64,000 nucleotides of DNA from Stieleria bergensis (GCA_007745635.1 CP036272.1:2252370-2316369), one strand, 5' to 3'. Positions 34,224-44,930 are shown, numbered from the stretch's first letter. The notes: generated by a model from the letters alone, not told the origin. A program made the numbers and translations.

Positions 34224-35911
34224 GCGACGATCTTGCACAAGGAAGATTAGTTCGCTGTGTGTATGGATTGCTGATCATTGTTGCGCTGAGCGTTGTTTCC
34301 GGACGGATCGCCAGCGTGACCAGCAAAGAGGGAGACACTCCGTTTTTGAGTGCGAATGATCGATCACGTTGGTGCACGATCGCGTCCCTGGTTGAAAATG
34401 GCACCTATCAGATTGATCCTTTCCTGGAACGCCAAGGTGCCAAAGCGAATCGTCGGCCCTGGGGCACGATCGACTTGGTGCGTCATCAAGGAGCCGACGA
34501 AGAGCAGCACTATTACAGCAGCAAGCCACCGTTGCTGCCCACGCTTTATGCCGGCGTTTATTATGTGCTTCGGCATTCGATGGGAACAACACTTAGCGAG
34601 CAGCCCCTCTACATGGGGCGTTTGCTGCTGTGGTTGATCAACATTCCTATCCTGGCAATCTTCTTGTTGGCCACGATCTGGACGATTGATCGTGTCACCA
34701 CCGAACCCATTGTGCAGTGCTTTGTCGCCGCTTGTGTGTGCTTTGGCACCATGTTGCTGCCGTTTTCGATCTCGTTGAACAATCATGTCCCGGCGGCCGC
34801 CGCCATGGCGGTTGCACTGTATCTGTTTGTCACGGGCATTCAGCAGCCGACGAAGTGGCCGATGTGGTTTTTCTGTGGCCTCTGCGCGGCGTTTGGAGCG
34901 GCGAATGAGTTGCCAGCGTTAGCGATGACCACCGCCCTGGTTGGGATTTTGGTGGTCACCAATTGGAGAGCGGTTCCCGGATACTTGCTGGGAGCGTCGC
35001 TGGTTGCCGCGGCTTACTTTGGCACCAGTTACCTCGCCCACCAGGACCATTTGCCTCCATATTTTCACCGAGGCAATGGTGAGTTGCTGGCGACGTTGCC
35101 GGAGTCGCCCGACGATGAAACTCTGCGCGAGGAATTGACGAGATTAAGCCTCGTCGGACCGGGCTCTTCCATCGATCGCTCTTGGACTCGAGATCCAGCG
35201 CGTGAGCGCGTGACCATCAACCAGCACGAATTCATCGCCTTGGTCAGTGTATTCGATGAAGCGGTCGAAGTTCGTCGCTGGGACGATTGGTATGACTACC
35301 CCGGCAGCTATTGGGTGGATGGCCGCCGCCGCGGGGTGGACGTGGGTGAGCCGTCACGCATGATCTATGCCATTCACATGCTGGTCGGTCACCATGGAAT
35401 CTTCTCGCTCACGCCGATCTGGTTGCTGGTGCCGATCGGGATCGTTGTCGGGCTGTCGCGTTCGCGGGCGTCGAAGTTGCCCGGCGGAGCATCCAAGGGC
35501 AGCCATTCGCGAGCCGTTCAAGTCCGCCAGCAGCTTGATTCCAGTGTTCTGCACAAGGCGTCGCCCGAGGCCTTCATGCTCGGCGGCGGGGCCACCAGTT
35601 ACCAGTTACTGAGCTTGGCGATCCTGGCCACTTCGGCTGTCTGCATTGCATTTTTCGTGGCCCGACCGGAGATCGATCGGAACTACGGTGGGGTAAGTGC
35701 CTGTTTTCGCTGGCTTCTCTGGCTTGCCCCGTTTTGGCTTTATTCGCTCGCTTTGGCCTCAGAACACTTGGCCAAGCACACCTGGAGCATTCTGGCAGGC
35801 GGGATTTTGCTAGCAGCAAGTGCCTTTTCAATGTCAACGGCGCTCTCCAATCCCTGGCAGAGTCCGTGGTTGTACCGTTTCTGGGACCTTTTGGGCTGGA
35901 TCAATGGATGA
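34220..35911 (+). CDS. polytopic membrane protein, possible GT-C glycosyltransferase
   Basis: 563 residues with about ten to eleven hydrophobic helices (CVYGLLIIVALSVVSGRIA, LLLWLINIPILAIFLLATIW and others up to SILAGGILLAASAFSMS). Near residue 95 the sequence HYYSSKPPLLPTLYAGVYYV resembles the Lys-Pro-Pro-Leu motif region of ArnT/PMT-type GT-C enzymes that take sugars from polyprenyl phosphate donors. The start overlaps the stop of the GT2 polyprenyl-phosphate glycosyltransferase gene (ATGA), which supports a donor-acceptor pairing: GT2 makes the lipid-linked sugar, this protein transfers it to an envelope acceptor. A large soluble loop lies around residues 285-380. The transferase role is inference; no full catalytic motif is established by eye. 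Confidence 0.75.
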   Translation: MSDDLAQGRLVRCVYGLLIIVALSVVSGRIASVTSKEGDTPFLSANDRSRWCTIASLVENGTYQIDPFLERQGAKANRRPWGTIDLVRHQGADEEQHYYSSKPPLLPTLYAGVYYVLRHSMGTTLSEQPLYMGRLLLWLINIPILAIFLLATIWTIDRVTTEPIVQCFVAACVCFGTMLLPFSISLNNHVPAAAAMAVALYLFVTGIQQPTKWPMWFFCGLCAAFGAANELPALAMTTALVGILVVTNWRAVPGYLLGASLVAAAYFGTSYLAHQDHLPPYFHRGNGELLATLPESPDDETLREELTRLSLVGPGSSIDRSWTRDPARERVTINQHEFIALVSVFDEAVEVRRWDDWYDYPGSYWVDGRRRGVDVGEPSRMIYAIHMLVGHHGIFSLTPIWLLVPIGIVVGLSRSRASKLPGGASKGSHSRAVQVRQQLDSSVLHKASPEAFMLGGGATSYQLLSLAILATSAVCIAFFVARPEIDRNYGGVSACFRWLLWLAPFWLYSLALASEHLAKHTWSILAGGILLAASAFSMSTALSNPWQSPWLYRFWDLLGWING

Positions 35912-36062
35912 CCCAAGCACTACCATCGGCAATGCTGCTGAGGCTGATCCAGGCGCGATCGGATTGGTAAGACGCTGACCGTCTATCGGTTGGTGGTTTT
36001 GAACGGAATTTTGCTGCAGCACGGACCACCACCCACTCGCTGACTTCAGGAGAAGTTGTGCA

Positions 36063-39000
36063 TTGAATGGCAAGGATGCCAGTGTCGACTCGACCGCAAC
36101 AGTGCAGCCGCACGCCCGACAAGATCGGCATGGTGGTTCGCGCTGGATGGTGGTGTTGTTGATCTTGGTCACGACGCTGTTCTTATTGCGTTTCATCGCG
36201 CCGCAGACGGTTGGCGAGCAAACCAGGCGGCATCTTCAGTCACAATTTCAGTCGCATTACGTTGGCTATGACGTCTCCATCGGCTCGGGCCGCATGGAGC
36301 CCAACACCGGGCTGATCTACGAAGACATTCGCATCGCCAAGCCCATTGTTCGCGCCCCAGTGATTGCCGGCAGTGGAGAGGTCCGCCGCATGCAGTCTGC
36401 AGGCCAGGGAAAACGAGTTCAGGAACCGCTGTTGCAGATCGACCAAATGGTCGTGGTCACGCGCACCGACCTGTCGCGTTTACTGGAGCAAGAGAACCCT
36501 ATCTCCAGCGATCGAATTGTCCTGCGTGGTGTTAACGCGTACGCCTGGATCGACGAGGCCACCCCGTTGGGGTCCATGTCTTCGGAGCAACAGATTCGGC
36601 TGGGCTTACAGAGCCTGTTGCCGATGCCAAAGTTTGGCAAAGCGCCCTGTCCGCGAATCGAAATCCATGACCTAACGATTCACCTGGGGTATGCCAACGA
36701 GGCGGACAATTCGTTCAACGTCAACGTCGACAACGTTCTGGTCACCAATGCGCTCTCCACCAAGGGTGGACGGTCCACTAAGATCACGGCAACAGGCAAT
36801 TGCGTGCTGGCGGATAAGTTCATCCTGAGCGTGAAGACTGAAAACAAGCAATCCCTGGTCACGGCGGAGCTCAAGGATCTGAGTTACAGCAGTCGCTGGC
36901 TGGACCGGTTGCCGCGTTCGATTGTCCAGCACCCACAAGTCGCTCCGCTGTTGGCTCAGTTAAAAACCAGCAACGCCCAGGGAGTCACTGTCACTGGAGA
37001 CCTGTCAGCGGCGGTCACGTTGGGCAAGAACCAGCCGCTAAACTATGCGGTTAAGATGCGTGTCCATGATGGCGCCTATCGCCATCCCCGCACCGTGATG
37101 GCGCTGAAGGATCTACGAGGAGTGGTCACCTGTTCTCCCGGCAAGGTCGTGATCGAATCCGGCCAGGGCTATTGGGGAAAAGCTCGATTAAATGTGTCGG
37201 GAGAGCTGGCGGTTGGCTCACGGGCTGTGGCCAGCTCCCAAGTGGCCAGTAGCGAATTGGCGGCCAGTAGCAAATGGGCGGCCAGTAGCAAATGGGCGGC
37301 CAGTGGCGAATTGGCGGTTTCAGCTGAAAACCTCTTGCTGGACAACTCGATTGCCTCGTTGCTGACGCCGAAGCTTCATGAGCAGTGGCTCAAGTTCCTT
37401 CCACAAGGCATTGTTGATGTTCCCAGCAGTCGGATCACGCTGGCGGACGGCAAAGTCAACGCAACGGGGACGGTGGTCTGTAAAGGCGTCGATGTCGAAT
37501 TTGACAAGTTCCCCTACCCTGTGCGACACATTACCGGAACGATCGAATTACGCGAGGGGCGGATTCGCAGTCAGAGCATTCTGGGGCAGATCGGTGGGCA
37601 GACCTTGCACTGCCTCTTTGATTTGCCACAGAAGCCACAATTAGATCCCAGCGGTTTAGTGCATCTGGCGACCAACGCGCCGATTGCGATCGATGCTGAA
37701 CTGCTCGAGGCGTTGACGCCACGGGGACTGACACAAAGTCCGCTCGAAGGCTTCGTGCGTTCGCTGCAACCCGGCGGAGCGATCAGGCTGGTGAGAGGCA
37801 CTCTCCGGACGGAAGCCGACGGCACCAAGCATCAAGAGTTTGAAGTCGAAGTCAGTGATGGGAACATGCGTTTCGAGCGTTTCCCGTATCCGCTTTACAA
37901 CGTTGCCGGCAAGGTGCTGGTCAAGGATCGTTTGGTCCAGTTGCAGAACTTTCACGGCGCGAATGTCAATGGTGGCTCGATCACTTGTAACGGCCATTAT
38001 GTGATCGGAAAGAAAGTTGCACCGACGATGGTCCGTGCTTCGCACGTCAATGGACTGTACCAGGGACCGTTGCCCAATCATGGACTGGAGTTGCGGTTTC
38101 AGGCATCGCGAATTGCGCTGGATGAATCGCTTCGCAGTTCGTTGCCTGATTATTCGCAACAGACTTGGAGCCAGCTCTCACCCAGTGGCGTGGTCGATCA
38201 GTTGGATGTGACCTTGATTCAACCCCATTTGGCGGCGCCAATTGAATTATCGATCCAAGGAAAGCAGTTAGAATCGCGACAAAGCCAAGCGGACATGTTG
38301 CGTTTGCAGCCCGTTTCTCTGCCGTATCGATTGGACATTCTCGATGGTTCGGTGCGGTATGAAAATGGCGAAGTGATTATCGATTCGATGCGTGCCGCAC
38401 ATGGTCAATCCATGGTCAGTACGGCTGGCAGTTGCCGTCAGTTAACCAACGGGCGTTGGCTGTTGTCACTTGATCTCCACAGCGGCAGTCGGTTGATCCC
38501 TGATGCGGAACTCATCAACGCGCTCCCGGAGAGTATGCGAAGCACGATTCGCAGTCTGAATTTGCGCGGCCCCTTCGGTCTTAGCGGGCAGACTCAAACG
38601 CTGCTTTCCAGCGATGAATTCCCCGATCCAGAATTTGGTTGGGGTGTCCTGTTGCAATTGGAAGGCAATCGGATCGGGGACGTCGGGCCTGTGCATAGTC
38701 TGCGTGGCGAGTTAACGATTAACGGACGCAAGAACGCACAAGGTTTCTATGCCGATGGTGAAGTCAGGATTGATTCGATGCATATCGAAGACCTGCAGCT
38801 CACCGGCATCCGCGGTCCCTATCGGATCAACGATACCAGTTTGACGCTCGGTGGAGTTCCCAATGCGCCGCGGCAAGGTCAAGCGGCCGTCAATCCGGCA
38901 CCGATCGAGGGCCGTCTGTTTGGTGGCAGTGTCGCAATTCGAGGTGGCATGAATTTGTCTGATGCCGCGTTTGCTGTGAACATGTCACTGCAGAACGCCA

Positions 39001-39587
39001 AACTAGCCTCCGTGCTCTCTGAACTTCAACAAGCCAAGGGCGAGTTGCAAACCGACACCGTTGGAAACCTTTCGGCTCAAATGTATTTAGAAGGCATCCT
39101 CGGGACCAAGGAACTGTTGCGCGGCAATGGCAAGGCAGTCCTCAGTGGTGCCAAAATGTATGAGTTGCCACTGTTGGTTCAACTGCTGAACGTGGTCTCG
39201 ATTACACCCACCGAAGAAGCCGCGTTCACCAATGGCGAAGCCGTCTTTAATTTGAACGAAGACTTGATCGTTTTTGAAGACTTAAAACTGTGGGGCAGCT
39301 TAATTGCCCTGCATGGTTCAGGCATGCTTGATGGGCGGCAGGACTTGAATCTGCGTTTTGACACGCGGGTCAGCCCACGCAATGTCTTCACCCGAGTGCT
39401 GAGCCCGCTGGGGGATCAGCCCTACACACTGTGGACCATTGACGTGAATGGTCCACTGAATAATCCGAAAGTCAAAGGCCGAACGCTGGAAGGTGTCGGT
39501 AACACGTTCCAGCAGATCATCGGTCGCGTCAACGGAACGATTACCGGCCCGGGCAACCGTGGTGTTAAGTCACCGGTCCCACAGTGA
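36063..39587 (+). CDS. large AsmA-like/DUF3971-type membrane-anchored protein
   Basis: 1174 residues. One N-terminal transmembrane helix (MVVLLILVTTLFLLRFIAP, about residues 30-49) anchors it; the rest is a long beta-rich region. The C-terminal 200 residues (ARQGQAAVNPAPIEGRLFGG, MYELPLLVQLLNVVSITPTEE, FTNGEAVFNLNEDLIVFEDL) resemble the AsmA-like C-terminal domain of TamB/AsmA/YhdP proteins, which bridge the inner and outer membranes and move phospholipids. It starts at TTG, with AGGAG ten bases upstream. A four-copy 18-bp repeat lies inside at 37246-37317. It ends 13 bases before the converging proline-rich gene. The lipid-transport role is inferred from the family. Confidence 0.82.
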   Translation: MNGKDASVDSTATVQPHARQDRHGGSRWMVVLLILVTTLFLLRFIAPQTVGEQTRRHLQSQFQSHYVGYDVSIGSGRMEPNTGLIYEDIRIAKPIVRAPVIAGSGEVRRMQSAGQGKRVQEPLLQIDQMVVVTRTDLSRLLEQENPISSDRIVLRGVNAYAWIDEATPLGSMSSEQQIRLGLQSLLPMPKFGKAPCPRIEIHDLTIHLGYANEADNSFNVNVDNVLVTNALSTKGGRSTKITATGNCVLADKFILSVKTENKQSLVTAELKDLSYSSRWLDRLPRSIVQHPQVAPLLAQLKTSNAQGVTVTGDLSAAVTLGKNQPLNYAVKMRVHDGAYRHPRTVMALKDLRGVVTCSPGKVVIESGQGYWGKARLNVSGELAVGSRAVASSQVASSELAASSKWAASSKWAASGELAVSAENLLLDNSIASLLTPKLHEQWLKFLPQGIVDVPSSRITLADGKVNATGTVVCKGVDVEFDKFPYPVRHITGTIELREGRIRSQSILGQIGGQTLHCLFDLPQKPQLDPSGLVHLATNAPIAIDAELLEALTPRGLTQSPLEGFVRSLQPGGAIRLVRGTLRTEADGTKHQEFEVEVSDGNMRFERFPYPLYNVAGKVLVKDRLVQLQNFHGANVNGGSITCNGHYVIGKKVAPTMVRASHVNGLYQGPLPNHGLELRFQASRIALDESLRSSLPDYSQQTWSQLSPSGVVDQLDVTLIQPHLAAPIELSIQGKQLESRQSQADMLRLQPVSLPYRLDILDGSVRYENGEVIIDSMRAAHGQSMVSTAGSCRQLTNGRWLLSLDLHSGSRLIPDAELINALPESMRSTIRSLNLRGPFGLSGQTQTLLSSDEFPDPEFGWGVLLQLEGNRIGDVGPVHSLRGELTINGRKNAQGFYADGEVRIDSMHIEDLQLTGIRGPYRINDTSLTLGGVPNAPRQGQAAVNPAPIEGRLFGGSVAIRGGMNLSDAAFAVNMSLQNAKLASVLSELQQAKGELQTDTVGNLSAQMYLEGILGTKELLRGNGKAVLSGAKMYELPLLVQLLNVVSITPTEEAAFTNGEAVFNLNEDLIVFEDLKLWGSLIALHGSGMLDGRQDLNLRFDTRVSPRNVFTRVLSPLGDQPYTLWTIDVNGPLNNPKVKGRTLEGVGNTFQQIIGRVNGTITGPGNRGVKSPVPQ
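37246..37317. repeat. four tandem in-frame copies of an 18-bp unit
   Basis: The unit CCAGTAGCGAATTGGCGG and its close variants occur at 37246, 37264, 37282 and 37300, with a weaker copy before. The period of 18 keeps the frame of the AsmA-like gene and encodes hexapeptide repeats ASSELA, ASSKWA, ASSKWA, ASGELA. The two middle copies are identical, suggesting recent slippage. Confidence 0.96.
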
Positions 39588-39599
39588 TCTCTACGCCGT

Positions 39600-41096
39600 C
39601 TACCTGCGATACGGTGCCAGGACCGTTTGATGGCTGGTTCGAACAGCTGGCTGTCTGCCAGGGTGCTGGAGTTGCGACGCTTGGCGAACCTTTCCAGTAC
39701 GCCCTTTGGGCGTTGTCAAGTAGTTGGCTGATTGGACGGCTTGCTGGTTGACTGGTTGAACGTGGTGTCGCGCCAGGTTAATCGTCTCTGGCTCTGCTGT
39801 GGCTCGATAGCTCTTCAGGCGGACCTGAGACACTTGCCGGCCGGTAGGGGCGTTCAAGCTCGGCAGCGGGTTGCTGATCGGTTTTACTTGTAACCGCTTT
39901 GTCTTGTTGCTGTCTGATGAAGCGTCATCCAGATTCTGCGGTTTGCCAAAGATCGAATCAAAGTCCGGCTCCGGAAGCTCCATTTCCTCCGGTGAGATCG
40001 GGTCGGGGGTCGACGTTGGCAACGCATCAAAGATGCTGCTGGGGGTGTCATCTTGTTTGGGCGCTTCGATCTCTGGCAACGGCGTCTCGGTTTTGTCGCT
40101 TGGTGTTGGTTGACTCTCGCCTCGTCCCGTGGGCATGGAACTTGGCAAGGCATCGAAGGGCTGGGTTGGCTTGGCTGGTTTGTCCGCCGAACTATTTTTC
40201 GGGGACGCAGGGTCTGGCGATTCCTGCATTGGTGGCGAAGCGGTGGGAGAGCCGTTCTGGTCCAATCGAATCGGCGCCGGCAAGGCACGGTCATCGCCCA
40301 GCGATGGAGGCATTGGCGTGGTGGAAGGGACCGGCGTGGTTGGGCTCTCTAGCTTCGGTTCCGGAGTTGCTTGCTTGGGGGCTGGCTTGAGCGGTGGGTG
40401 GAATTGCGGCGTTTCCTGCTCGATTGCTGGCGCGGTGGGCTGGCGTGTCATTTCACCCTGTTCGATGATGACGCTGTTCTCTAGCCATGGTGCAGAATCA
40501 CAGGGCGGCTGGCCGTTTTGGTCGCAGTGGGTGCCATGAAGGCCTTGATGAATGCCAAGCAGTTTACCGAGACCGCTGGCCATGTGACGGGCAGCGACTT
40601 CGGCCGGTGACGGAGTCGCATTGCAAGTGCAGATTCCTGAACCACAGCAAGTGCGATGCTGGGGGATCGGAAGCGGATAGACTGAATGTTGATGCGACGC
40701 TGGATACGTCTGGAGGTGATAGGGCTGAGCAGCGTCTCCGGCAGGATACCCGTGATAGGTCGCTGGAGTCACGGGAGCAGCGCCATGCCTGCTAGGGTTG
40801 CGGACCGGTTGTGCGCGCAGGGACTGCCCTAATGACACTCTGCCCAGTGACGGTCGGCCAATGGGAGCGGGTGGTTCGTAGGCGCTGGCCAGAGTTGGCA
40901 GGGAAGTCGCAAACGCCAGGGAGGCGATTTTGATCCACAGACGACGCCTGCTTGGCTTTGATTCGTTTCGTGTGAAGGTCAATTGGGATCGGTTTTGATT
41001 CGCTTGTGCGCCCAGGGAAGCCGTCTCGACTGCCGTGTTGGTGTTGACGATGGTGTGCTGGGACTCGGTCGGATGGCTATTCATTCGTTGGCTCAT
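39600..41096 (-). CDS. proline-rich predicted secreted protein of unknown function
   Basis: About 498 residues. A predicted signal or anchor lies near residues 57-74 (LWIKIASLAFATSLPTLASA), preceded by a long polar n-region. The mature protein is mostly Pro/Ser/Gln-rich and likely disordered. A Cys-rich patch (HRTCCGSGICTCNATP) is followed by AEVAARHMASGLGKLLGIHQ and two further Cys in HCDQNGQPPCDS, which might bind metal or form disulfides. The C-terminus is basic, ending VRTSHQTVLAPYRR. I do not recognise a family; such proteins are typical planctomycete surface-exposed hypotheticals. The ATG at 41096 is preferred over a GTG at 41105. It converges with the AsmA-like gene over a 12-base gap. 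Confidence 0.75.
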   Translation of the reverse strand: MSQRMNSHPTESQHTIVNTNTAVETASLGAQANQNRSQLTFTRNESKPSRRRLWIKIASLAFATSLPTLASAYEPPAPIGRPSLGRVSLGQSLRAQPVRNPSRHGAAPVTPATYHGYPAGDAAQPYHLQTYPASHQHSVYPLPIPQHRTCCGSGICTCNATPSPAEVAARHMASGLGKLLGIHQGLHGTHCDQNGQPPCDSAPWLENSVIIEQGEMTRQPTAPAIEQETPQFHPPLKPAPKQATPEPKLESPTTPVPSTTPMPPSLGDDRALPAPIRLDQNGSPTASPPMQESPDPASPKNSSADKPAKPTQPFDALPSSMPTGRGESQPTPSDKTETPLPEIEAPKQDDTPSSIFDALPTSTPDPISPEEMELPEPDFDSIFGKPQNLDDASSDSNKTKRLQVKPISNPLPSLNAPTGRQVSQVRLKSYRATAEPETINLARHHVQPVNQQAVQSANYLTTPKGRTGKVRQASQLQHPGRQPAVRTSHQTVLAPYRR

Positions 41097-41602
41097 TTCG
41101 TCCACGCGGGGACTGGGGGAGGAGATGGATCACCGCCGGTGCCGCTGACTGGCAAACGTGATTTCGGGATCGTGAAGAGGGACGATCCAGCCAGTGCAGC
41201 AAGGCGGTAAACTTGCTCTAGTCCGGTCTATCGTCACCTCAGAATTGCTACGATCAAAAGAATCCATACGTCTGGAAAACAGGGCTTAGATTGCCCAAGT
41301 TAACCGGGCTAACCCTCTTGCCACTGTATGGAACCTGCCGCATCGGCCAGGGGGCGGACTGGCCTCCTCCTTCTGAGGCTGAAGCATTCCCTCTTCGCCA
41401 GTGTTTTGCTCTGCGGGTAGGAAATCGGCTGTTAGCCGCCACGGTTTGGCTCTGCCTGATAAGTCACGGCATCTTTGTCACCAAAAGCCGGAAGATTTTC
41501 AGCATCAACCGGCTGACCCCCAGGCGAATTTTCCGACATTTGTCGCTAGACTGTGGCTCCCAGAAACAGTTTCTACTTGCCCCGTTAACAGAGATAAACG
41601 CA
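41097..41602 (+). other. 506-base divergent region before aconitase
   Basis: The region separates the proline-rich gene (minus) from the aconitase gene (plus). The aconitase frame stays open to 41291, but that upstream part shows no protein-family similarity. No clear promoter, riboswitch or terminator is recognised. Confidence 0.4.
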
Positions 41603-44308
41603 GTGAGTTTTGATCCATTTGAAGTACGAGATCAATTTGACACCGGCAATGGTTCGGCAACGATTTACCGACTGAGCAAGCTGCAGGATGCTGGGCTGGG
41701 GCAAATCGACCGCATGCCCTTCTCAATTCGCGTGTTGCTGGAGTCAGTGCTTCGCAATTGCGATGGCTTTTCGGTTAGCGAAGAGGACGTGAAGAATTTG
41801 GCGGCCTGGAACGCAGCGGCTCCGGCGAAGCAGGAAGTTCCTTTTAAGCCCTATCGCGTGGTGCTTCAGGACTTCACCGGTGTCCCAGCAGTCGTCGACT
41901 TGGCAGCGATGCGATCGGCGATGCAGCGAATCGGTGGTGATCCCAACAAAATTAACCCGCTGATTCCTGTCGACTTGGTGGTCGATCACAGTGTGCAGGT
42001 TGATTTCTTCGGCAACGGAGACGCTCTTGGGCGGAACGTGCAGCGTGAATTTGAACGCAACCAAGAGCGTTACGAGTTTCTGCGTTGGGGCCAGCAGGCC
42101 TTCGATAACTTCGGTGTCGTGCCGCCCAACGTTGGGATTGTTCACCAGGTGAACCTGGAATATTTGGCGCGTGTTGTTGCCCTGCGTGATACCGGGGACG
42201 GCTTGGTCGCCATGCCAGACACGTTGGTGGGAACCGATAGCCATACAACGATGATCAATGGCCTTGGCGTTTTGGGCTGGGGCGTTGGCGGCATTGAAGC
42301 GGAAGCCAACATGTTGGGCCAACCGCTGTACATGCTGATGCCGGAGGTGATTGGATTCGAGCTGATCGGGCAGTTACCAGCCGGTGCCACGGCGACCGAC
42401 ATGGTCTTGCGAGTGGTCGAGTTGCTGCGTGAAGAAGGCGTGGTTGGCAAGTTCGTTGAATTCTTTGGCAGCGGCATGGCAGCGATGAGCGTTGCTGACC
42501 GAGCAACGATCGCTAACATGGCACCTGAATACGGTGCCACCATGGGCTTTTTCCCCGTCGATCAGCTGACGTTGGATTACCTGCGCCAAACCGGTCGTAG
42601 CGATGATCAAGTTGAATTGGTTGAACGTTATTGCAAAGAACAAGGCCTGTTCCACACCGCTGGCGGACCAGAACTGCAGTACACCAAGACCTTGTCGCTT
42701 GACCTTTCGACGGTGCAACCAAGCTTGGCCGGACCGAAGCGTCCGCAAGACCGAATCTCATTGACTGACATGCAGTCTTCGTTCCAGAACTCGTTGACCG
42801 CGCCGGTTGGCAAGACTGGCTTTGGGCTTGGCGAAGGTGATTTAGGACGGACTGGCACCGTTGCTGACAACGGGCACAGTTCGACCATCAAACATGGTGC
42901 CGTCGTGATCGCCGCGATCACCTCTTGCACCAATACCAGTAACCCTTCGGTCATGATCGGAGCGGGCTTGCTAGCCAAAAATGCTGTCCAGCGCGGGCTG
43001 CAGGTGGCGCATCACGTCAAGACCAGCTTGGCACCAGGGTCCCGCGTCGTCACTGAATACTTGGACAAAGCCGGTTTGACCGATGCCTTGAATACATTGG
43101 GCTTCAACACCGTTGGCTATGGCTGCACGACCTGCATTGGCAATAGCGGCCCCTTGCCGAAACCCGTTGCCGATGCGATTGAATCAGGTGATTTGGTTGC
43201 TTCGGCGGTGCTGTCTGGCAACCGAAACTTCGAAGGTCGCGTCAATCCACTGACCAAAGCAAACTACTTGGCCAGCCCGCCTTTGGTGGTTGCCTACGCA
43301 TTGGCTGGGACGGTTGATGTCGATTTGGATTCGGAGCCACTTGGACAAGATCAAGACGGCAACGACGTCTTCTTGAAAGACATTTGGCCGACCAACGAGG
43401 ACGTTCGCCAAACCGTTCAGGATTCGATCGACCCGGAAATGTTCACCGAGCAATACGGAGCGGCGGTTAACGGCAATGAATTGTGGAATGCGATTGATGC
43501 GGCCGAAGGCGCGATCTATCCATGGAGCGAAGAGAGCACCTACATTCACCATCCACCGTTCCTGGATCATGTGACCGGCGAAGCAGTCCCTGAGATTGGT
43601 CCGATCACCGGTGCTCGTTGCTTGGTCTTGCTAGGAGACTCGGTGACCACTGACCATATTTCTCCCGCCGGTGCGATTGCAACCGATGGGCCTGCGGGCC
43701 ATTTCCTGCAAGAGAGCGGTGTTCCGATCAAGGAATTCAATAGCTTTGGCTCGCGACGAGGGAATGACTTGGTCATGGTGCGTGGCACCTTTGCCAACAT
43801 TCGCATTCGTAACCAACTGGCTCCGGGAACCGAGGGTGGCGTCACACGTTACCTGCCAACCGACGAAGTCACCAGCATCTACGATGCGTCCATGCGTTAT
43901 CAGCAAGACGGCACTTCGCTGATCGTCTTGGCTGGCGCTGAATATGGAACCGGTAGTAGCCGTGACTGGGCCGCCAAAGGCACGATGCTGTTGGGCGTCA
44001 AAGCCGTGATCGCAGCCAGCTACGAGCGAATCCACCGTAGTAACTTGGTCGGGATGGGAGTCCTGCCACTGGAATTCGCTGGCGACAGCACCTGGCAGTC
44101 ACTAGGACTGACCGGTGAAGAAACCTTCGACATTCCTGATCTGTCCGAAGACCTGCAGCCGCGTAGTTCCATCAAAGTCACAGCCACTGCTGCCGACGGC
44201 AAAGTGACTGAATTTGACTGCTTGGTGCGAATTGATACGCCTGTTGAATTGCAGTACTACCGCAACGGCGGCATTCTGCCGACCGTCCTTCGTAATCTCG
44301 CGGAATAG
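41603..44308 (+). CDS. acnA: aconitate hydratase AcnA
   Basis: About 901 residues, the size of AcnA/IRP1-type aconitases. 4Fe-4S cluster Cys are in [18 protein letters not shown] and in [15 protein letters not shown]. Other family landmarks are [69 protein letters not shown] and [20 protein letters not shown]. It interconverts citrate and isocitrate in the TCA cycle. I chose a GTG at 41603 because [12 protein letters not shown] is the usual N-terminus; the ribosome binding site is weak. The reading frame is open further upstream, which should not be taken as part of the protein. A TPR protein gene follows after 229 bases. Confidence 0.96.
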   Translation: MSFDPFEVRDQFDTGNGSATIYRLSKLQDAGLGQIDRMPFSIRVLLESVLRNCDGFSVSEEDVKNLAAWNAAAPAKQEVPFKPYRVVLQDFTGVPAVVDLAAMRSAMQRIGGDPNKINPLIPVDLVVDHSVQVDFFGNGDALGRNVQREFERNQERYEFLRWGQQAFDNFGVVPPNVGIVHQVNLEYLARVVALRDTGDGLVAMPDTLVGTDSHTTMINGLGVLGWGVGGIEAEANMLGQPLYMLMPEVIGFELIGQLPAGATATDMVLRVVELLREEGVVGKFVEFFGSGMAAMSVADRATIANMAPEYGATMGFFPVDQLTLDYLRQTGRSDDQVELVERYCKEQGLFHTAGGPELQYTKTLSLDLSTVQPSLAGPKRPQDRISLTDMQSSFQNSLTAPVGKTGFGLGEGDLGRTGTVADNGHSSTIKHGAVVIAAITSCTNTSNPSVMIGAGLLAKNAVQRGLQVAHHVKTSLAPGSRVVTEYLDKAGLTDALNTLGFNTVGYGCTTCIGNSGPLPKPVADAIESGDLVASAVLSGNRNFEGRVNPLTKANYLASPPLVVAYALAGTVDVDLDSEPLGQDQDGNDVFLKDIWPTNEDVRQTVQDSIDPEMFTEQYGAAVNGNELWNAIDAAEGAIYPWSEESTYIHHPPFLDHVTGEAVPEIGPITGARCLVLLGDSVTTDHISPAGAIATDGPAGHFLQESGVPIKEFNSFGSRRGNDLVMVRGTFANIRIRNQLAPGTEGGVTRYLPTDEVTSIYDASMRYQQDGTSLIVLAGAEYGTGSSRDWAAKGTMLLGVKAVIAASYERIHRSNLVGMGVLPLEFAGDSTWQSLGLTGEETFDIPDLSEDLQPRSSIKVTATAADGKVTEFDCLVRIDTPVELQYYRNGGILPTVLRNLAE

Positions 44309-44328
44309 CAATCAGCGAATCGAAGCTC

Positions 44329-44357
44329 GGCTGGAGCCGCATCGTGCGTCGCTCCAG
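44329..44357. repeat. short inverted repeat downstream of acnA
   Basis: CTGGAGC pairs with GCTCCAG around a 13-base loop just after the aconitase stop. There is no T-tract, so a terminator role is doubtful. Confidence 0.5.
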
Positions 44358-44537
44358 TCAAGCTGTGCCGATTCGTTGATCGAAACCGACACCTCCTCGC
44401 TCGGCCTTCCCCGGCGATGTGAACCAATCATCGGCTTGACTAGATCTCATCATGTTCCTGTCAAGCCTGTTGTCGGAGCCCCGAATGTGCTTGTCGGCAA
44501 CAACTAAAACACCAAACACCACCACGAAAGTGAATTC

Positions 44538-44873
44538 ATGAGCGATCTTTTTAAGCGATACAACGAAATCGAAAAGCAAGTTGACGCCGAGAACTATGAC
44601 GAAGCGATTCCAGCTTTGGTTGCACTGACCGAAGAGGACGAGAACTTTGTCATGGCTCATCTCGCTTTGTCACGTGTTTACACTAAAACTGGACAGCACG
44701 AACTGGCCGTTCAGCATGGTGAGAAAGCCTGTGAAATTGAGCCAAACGATTCCTTTAATTTCACTGCACTAAGCGTGACGTATCAACGTGCCTGGGCTGG
44801 CACGCAAGATCAGGCCTACATCACCAAAGCCGAAGACGCGATGGCGAAAGCCAAAACGATTGAAGGTCGCTAA
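44538..44873 (+). CDS. small TPR-repeat protein
   Basis: A 111-residue soluble protein with tetratricopeptide helices: YDEAIPALVALTEEDENFVM, AHLALSRVYTKTGQHELAVQ and HGEKACEIEPNDSFNFTALS follow one another as TPR-like pairs, and the end AITKAEDAMAKAKTIEGR-like segment (YITKAEDAMAKAKTIE) is a further helix. TPRs mediate protein contacts. Small conserved proteins of this kind occur in many planctomycetes and proteobacteria; function is unknown. It starts with ATG 229 bases after acnA, with no evident shared regulation, and is followed by the IS110 element. Confidence 0.85.
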   Translation: MSDLFKRYNEIEKQVDAENYDEAIPALVALTEEDENFVMAHLALSRVYTKTGQHELAVQHGEKACEIEPNDSFNFTALSVTYQRAWAGTQDQAYITKAEDAMAKAKTIEGR

Positions 44874-44930
44874 GCAACGCGGCACCCATCAACCGCATGA
44901 GCGTTTGATACGGTTTCTATCAGCAACCCC

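Noticed and set aside
41291-41602. N-terminal extension of aconitase
   Set aside because: The aconitase family starts at about the GTG at 41603; the upstream residues are unlike any aconitase.
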